Assembly: GCA_032718475.1 (NCBI GenBank) | Contig: JAUCBJ010008068.1 | Coordinates: forward strand, 1 to 64,000 | Length of the DNA: 64,000 nucleotides | Reading direction: 5' to 3' | DNA from: Nemertoderma westbladi | Lineage: Eukaryota > Xenacoelomorpha > Nemertodermatida > Nemertodermatidae | In this document: piece by piece, positions 58,159-64,000 of the stretch | Numbering within the stretch: position 1 is the stretch's first letter | How the letters are laid out: each line of letters opens with the position of its first letter | Position numbers and translations under genes: made by a program | The notes under the pieces: model-generated | Told to the model about the DNA's origin: nothing | Seen by the model: the letters and a program-made list of their open reading frames with translations, nothing else | Databases searched by the model: none

Positions 58159-58659
58159 CTGCAAAATAATGCCTTAGTATAAAAATTTGTTTACAAAATT
58201 ACCCAAACTAATTAATTCACAACTGGATTATTTTTATTAATTTTTAGAAGACAAATTTCACTTAAATTTCCTCTCATAATACGAATGAGGAATAAATGAT
58301 ACAAAAATTTTCAGTAAAATATATGTAACCTTGGTAACCTTAGTAAAGTATTATTTTATTGCTTTTGAACTGGGTGTTTTGCGTTATCATTTATTGGGAT
58401 AGACGCAGAATGTTAATATAAAAAGTAAGCCATAAAGTAAGCCAACATTAAAAAGTAAGCAATTTAGTAATCCAACATTAAAAAGTAAGAAATTAAGACA
58501 TAATAATAATATATTGTTTAAGCGCCAATGTTGTTGAAGTACACACAACCTGCATCTGATTTATTGAGGGTATATCTTTAGTTTTTGCGTATGTTAGCTT
58601 TTCAGAAGTCAGAATTGAGAATTCATATATACTACTCCCACAAGATTATTACTATCCTA
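58159..58659. other. Intronic or 5' flanking spacer
   Basis: Holds three close repeats of AAAAAGTAAGC/AAAAAGTAAGA (58420-58500). No gene is recognised. Confidence 0.5.
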
Positions 58660-59010
58660 TTACCACTATGACAGTAAGTAATGTGGTACAACGTGATCTA
58701 TAGTACAGGCAATAATGGTCATAGGTGTATATGCATTGACCAGGCTGAAGGTTATCTACCAATGGCTTGTCAAGTAAAGTGGTCGACTTATAAAATAGTA
58801 TAAGCCGACTAAATTGCAAACTGTGTATTACATAGCAAGAGCACAGGACATGGTCGATAGTCTGACTAATTAACTTCAGCCAATGGTAGGCCATGTAGCT
58901 AGCTATATAAGTGACACCAGTAGGTAGGTGATGATGGGCCCAATGCCAACTGCACTGCGAAGCCCACCCTGTGGACAGCCAAACCAGGGTTGGTACCTCA
59001 TACTCATTGT
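58660..59010 (+). mobile_element. Probable LINE 3' UTR remnant
   Basis: Words in the same order occur near the LINE tail at 3.96-4.66 kb: ATGACCAGGCAGAAGGTAAT against TTGACCAGGCTGAAGGTTAT, AGCCAATGGTA, GTGATGGGCCC, and AACCAGGGT. It is non-coding and diverged; assignment rests on this comparison only. Confidence 0.5.
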
Positions 59011-59793
59011 TAGTATGGCTTTTAATTTTTAATTTACATTATTTACATAAAAACTTTTATACCCACCAAGCACCAACAACACTGTCAATAAAAACTAAAA
59101 AGGCAAAAAGGGCGGTAAATTTTAAATATTGTGTTTTACTTTGGCTTGCCAGTTTGTGTAACACTGTACAACTGATGTACCACTCACTGAACAGGGGGGG
59201 GGGGGGGGGGGGGGGTTATGGGTGTCTGGGCAGTCCAGCGCCATGCTCCCATGCCGTTACCTATATTAGATTGGTTGTAATGCACTGTACCAATAAATAA
59301 TATACATGAAAAGAATAGCTTACCATTTACTACACATGAATAGCTTGCGCGGTCATCTGACATCCAATTTGATTCTCTTGGCAAGGCTCCCTGGTTGTAG
59401 GTTGACCTTTGGGATCCTTACAAGCTGAGGTGCTAATAGATTTCCTATTTTTGTTAATAACTGTATGAGGTGACATATTGGTTTTCTGGGTGAAGAAGTG
59501 CCTCAGGGATAGCTCCCGTAACACACACCTTCTGCTGAAGTCAGCATGGGCCTTACACCTTACCCCTTACACCTCAATCCCTTGTTCTTTGCCTCACAGC
59601 TCAAGTACGCCTTAGGTGTACAGAAACCATATCAATCGAAATTCAACGAATTTTACAAGATTTCATCTTTAACAATGAACTATTTTCAGCTAGGCCACAG
59701 TTTCAGAAGAAACCTGGGAAAATGTATAACCACACAGGCCCTTCGCATAGCCACGGACATAGCATATCCACGGTGTATGATTGCTTCGGACTA
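59011..59793. other. Spacer with a 22-base G-tract, before 17-bp array
   Basis: A pure G run occupies 59194-59215. A weak candidate host exon on the minus strand lies at 59324-59406 (see findings). The rest shows no recognised feature. Confidence 0.5.
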
Positions 59794-62700
59794 AACATAC
59801 CCATGGGCTAAGCATACCCATGGGCTAAGCATACGCACGAGCTATGTATACCCAAATGGCTGCACATACCCACGGGCTACGCATACCCACGGGCTGCGCA
59901 TACCCATGGGCTATGCATACCCACGGGCTACGCATACCCATGGGCTACGCATACCCAAAGGGCTACGCATTCCCAAAGCGCTACCCATACCTACGGGCTA
60001 TGCATACCCACGTATTATGAATACCTATGGGCTACACATACCCATGGGTAAGCATACCCATGGGCTAAGCATACGCACGAGCTATGCATACCCAAATGGT
60101 TGCACATACCCACGGGCTATGTATACCCATGGATTACGCATACCCATGGGCTACACATGCACATGGGTTAAATACAACCATGGGCTACGCATACTCAAAG
60201 GGCTACGCATACCCATGGGCTACGCATTCCCAAAGCGCTACGCATACCCATGGGCTAAGCATACCCATGGGCTACACATACCCATGGGCTAAGCATACGC
60301 ACGAGCTATGCATACCCAAATGACTGCACATTACCACGGGCTATGTATACCCATGGGTTACGCATACCCATGGGCTACACATGCCATGGGTTACACATAC
60401 ACGTGGGCTACACATACCCATGGGCTACACATACCCAATGGGCTACGCATACCCATGGGCTACACATACCCATGGGCTATGTATTCCCATGGGTTACGCA
60501 AACCCATGGACTACACATATCCATGGGATATGCATAACCATGGGCTACGCATACCCATGGGCTACACATACCCAAAGGGCTACGCATACTCATGGGCTTC
60601 ACATACCCATGGGCTACACATACCCAAAGGGCTACGCATACCCATGGGCTACACATACCCATGGGCTATGCATACCCATGGGCTACGTATACCCATGGGC
60701 TACACATACCCATGGGCTATGCATACCCATTGGTTACACATACCCATGGGCTACACATACCGAAAGGGCTACGCATACCCATGGGCTACACAACACATAC
60801 CCATGGGCTATGCATGCCCATGGGTTACACATGCCCATGGGCTACACATACCCAAATGGCTACACATACCCATGGGCTACACATACCCAAAGGGCTACGC
60901 ATACCTATGGGCTACACATACCCTACGGGCTACGCATACCTATGGGCTACACATACCCAAAGGGCTACGCATACCCATGGGCTACACATACCCATGGGCT
61001 ACACATACCCAAAGGCCTACGCATTCCCAAAGCGCTACGCATACCTATGGGCTACGCATACCCACGTATTATGAATACCTATGGGCTACACATACACATG
61101 GGCTAAGCATACGCACGAGCTATGCATACCCAAATGACTGCACATTGCCACGGGCTATGTATACCCATGGGTTACGCATACCCATGGGCTACACATGCCA
61201 TGGGTTACACATACCCAAGGGCTACACATACCCAAAGGGCTACGCATACCCATGGGCTACACATACCCATGGGCTATGCATACCCATGGGCTACGTATAC
61301 CCATGGGCTACACATACCCATGGGCTATGCATACCCATTGGTTACACATACCCATGGGCTACACATACCGAAAGGGCTACGCATACCCATGAGCTACACA
61401 ACACATACCCATGGGCTATGCATGCCCATGGGTTACACATACCCATGGGCTACACATACCCAAATGGCTACACATACACATGGGCTACACATACCCAAAG
61501 GGCTACGCATACCTATGGGCTACACATACCCAAAGGGCTACGCATACCCATGGGCTACACAACACATACCCATGGGCTATGCATACCCATGGTCTACGCA
61601 TACCCATTGGCTACACATACCCAAAGGGCTACGCATAATCATGGGCTACACATACCCATGGGCTACACATACCCAAAGGCCTACGCATTCCCAAAGCGCT
61701 ACGCATACCTATGGGCTATGCATACCCACGTATTATGAATACCTATGGGCTACACATACACATGGGCTAAGCATACCCATGGGCTAAGCATACGCACGAG
61801 CTATGCATACCCAAATGGCTGCACATACCCACGGGCTGTGCATACCCAAAGGCCTACGCATTCCCAAAGCGCTACGCATACCTATGGGCTACGCATACCC
61901 ACGTATTATGAATACCTATGGGCTACACATACCCATGGGTTAAGCATACCCATGGGCTAAGCATACCCATGGGCTAAGCATACGCACGAGCTATGCATAC
62001 CCAAATGGCTGCACATACCCACGGGCTACGCATACCCATGGGCTACGCATACCCAAAGGCCTACGCATTCCCAAAGTGCTACGCATACCTATGGGCTACG
62101 CATACCCACGTATTATGAATACCTATGGGCTACACATACCCATGGGTTAAGCATACCCATGGGCTAAGCATACCCATGGGCTAAGCATACGCACGAGCTA
62201 TGCATACCCAAATGGCTGCACATACCCACGGGCTACGCATACCCATGGGCTACGCATACCCAAAGGCCTACGCATTCCCAAAGCGCTACGCATACCTATG
62301 GGCTAAACATGCCCATGGGCTAAGCATACGTACGAGCTATGCATACCCAAATGGCTGCACATACCAACGGACTACGCATACCAATGGACTAAGCATACCC
62401 ATGGGCTAAGCATAAGCACGAGCTATGCATACCCAAATGGCTGCACATACCCACGGGCTATGTATACCCATGGATTACGCATACCCATGGGCTACACATG
62501 CACATGGGTTACATATAACCATGGGCTACGCATACCCAAAGGGCTATGCATACCCATGGGCTACGCATTCACAAAGCGCTACGCATACCCATGGGCTAAG
62601 CATACCCACGGGCTACACATACCCATGGGCTAAGCATACGCACGAGCTATGCATACCCAAATGGCTGCACATTACCACGGGCTATGTATACCCATGGGGT

Positions 62701-64000
62701 ACGCATACCCATGGGCTACACATGCCATGGGTTACACATACACATGGGCTACACATACCCAAAGGGCTACACATACCCATGGGCTACACATACCCATGGG
62801 CTATGAATACCCATGGGCTACGCATACCTATGGGCTACACATACCCATGGGCTATGCATACCGATGGGCTACACATACCCATGGGCTACGCATACCCATG
62901 GACAATGCATACCCATGGGCTATGCATACCCATGTGCTAAGCATACCTATGGGCTACACATACCCATGGGCTACACATACCCATGGGCTATGCATACCCA
63001 TGGGCTATGCATACCCATGGGCTCGCATCCCCATGGGCTACACATACCCAAAGGGATATGCATACCCATGGGCTACACATACCCATGGACTACACATACC
63101 CATGCGCTACACATACCCATGGGCTACACATACCCATGGACTACACATACCCATGCGCTACACATACCCATGGGCTACGAATACCCAAAGGGATTTGCAT
63201 ACCCATGGGCTACGCATACCCAAAGGGCTATGCATACCCATGGGCTACACATACCCATGGGCTATGCATACCCATGGGCTACACATACCCATGGGCCATA
63301 CATACCCATGGGCTACGTATACCCAAAGGGCTATGCATACCCATGCGCTACACACACCCATGGGCTACGCATACTCAAAGGAAGGGCAATGCATACCCAT
63401 GGGCTTCGCATACCCAAAGGGCTACGCATACCCATGGGCTATGCATACCAATGGGCTACACATACCCATGGGCTATGCATACACATGGGCTATGCATACC
63501 GATGGGCTACACATACCCATGGGATACACATACCCAAACGGCTACGCATACCCAAAGGGCTATGCATACACATGGGCTACACATAACCATGGGCTATGCA
63601 TACCCATGGGCTATGCATACCCATGGGCTACACATACACATGGGCTATGCATACCCAAAGGGCTACACATACCCATGCGCTACACATACCCATGGGCTAC
63701 GCAAACCCAAAGGGCTACGCAAACCCATGGGCTACACATACCCATGGGCTATGCATACCCATGGGCTACACATACCCATGGGCTATGCATACCCAAAGGG
63801 CTACACATACCCATGGGCTACACATACCCATGGGCTATGCATACCCATGGGATACGCATACCTATGGGCTACACATACCCATGAGCTATGCATACCCATG
63901 GGCTACGCATACCCATGGGCTATGCATACCCATGGGCTACACATACCCATGGGCTTTGCATACCCATGGGCTACTCATACCCATGGGCTGCGCATACCCA
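59794..64000. repeat. 17-bp minisatellite with CCCATGGG core, at least 247 units, runs off right edge
   Basis: The unit is CATACCCATGGGCTACG and variants: CTACA, CTATG and CTAAG in the last positions, CCCAAAGGG or CCCACGGG in place of CCCATGGG. The canonical core is an 8-bp palindrome containing CCATGG. Three units make 51 bp, so long open frames of 17-residue repeats (HTHGLHIP, MGYAYPWAT) occur in all three plus frames; this is a by-product of the unit sequence. Longer blocks repeat, for example the CACATTACCACGGG/CACATTGCCACGGG marker at about 60326, 61140 and 62667. Confidence 0.96.

Noticed and set aside
58652-58894. Minus-strand 80-residue ORF as an upstream host exon
   Set aside because: The region aligns better with the LINE 3' UTR words at 3.96-4.66 kb and shows no domain or splice-site support.
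59794-64000. Histidine/tyrosine/proline-rich repeat proteins from the 17-bp array
   Set aside because: All three plus frames read through equally, as expected from a stop-free 17-bp unit; no start context, no codon bias and no flanking coding sequence.

Overview
The window is a piece of a eukaryotic, almost certainly invertebrate metazoan, genome. It is AT-rich, carries spliced exons of an extracellular multidomain gene, and is dominated by non-LTR retrotransposons (LINEs), DNA transposons and minisatellites. Species cannot be fixed from the sequence; a marine invertebrate is a reasonable guess. No bacterial-type genes, operons or CRISPR arrays are present.

Host gene (minus strand, about 58.16 kb down to 3.71 kb, open at both ends). 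Eleven exons can be read. In transcript order they are: a fucolectin/discoidin-like (FTP) domain half (57963-58158), a thrombospondin-type-1-like module (57361-57504), and nine calcium-binding EGF (cbEGF) modules (56780-56905, 56140-56280, 51157-51294, 25239-25379, 18255-18392, 15664-15804, 8734-8874, 8309-8431, 3713-3850). Every junction between them is phase 1, so modules can be duplicated without shifting frame. The product would be a secreted or cell-surface Ca-dependent adhesion or matrix protein. No start or stop codon was found.

Central architecture. A 4.4-kb block (14874-19297) holding two cbEGF exons, a LINE tail and a short 54-bp minisatellite (about 11 units) is directly followed by a second copy (19298-52198). 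The second copy has since gained a 1.5-kb insertion, a 3.6-kb LINE with an intact 1011-residue ORF, and an enormous expansion of the same 54-bp array to about 443 units (about 23.9 kb). The first copy therefore preserves the pre-insertion, pre-expansion state. The large array shows regional variants and higher-order repeats of 109, 326 and 810 bp.

Flanks. Left: an intact but truncated LINE reverse-transcriptase ORF (1-1965), a 21-bp AT satellite, then decayed LINE pieces, one split by a 1654-bp hAT-like element (5981-7634, 8-bp target duplication). From 9 to 14.5 kb lie three further RT fragments. Right: a LINE whose ORF is split by a 1584-bp piggyBac-like non-autonomous element (52320-53903, TTAA target sites), another decayed LINE with a perfect 63-bp palindrome, the upstream host exons, a tRNA-like SINE and finally a 17-bp minisatellite (59794 to the right edge).

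The very long open frames in the 54-bp and 17-bp arrays arise because the unit lengths or their multiples are divisible by three; nothing supports them as proteins.
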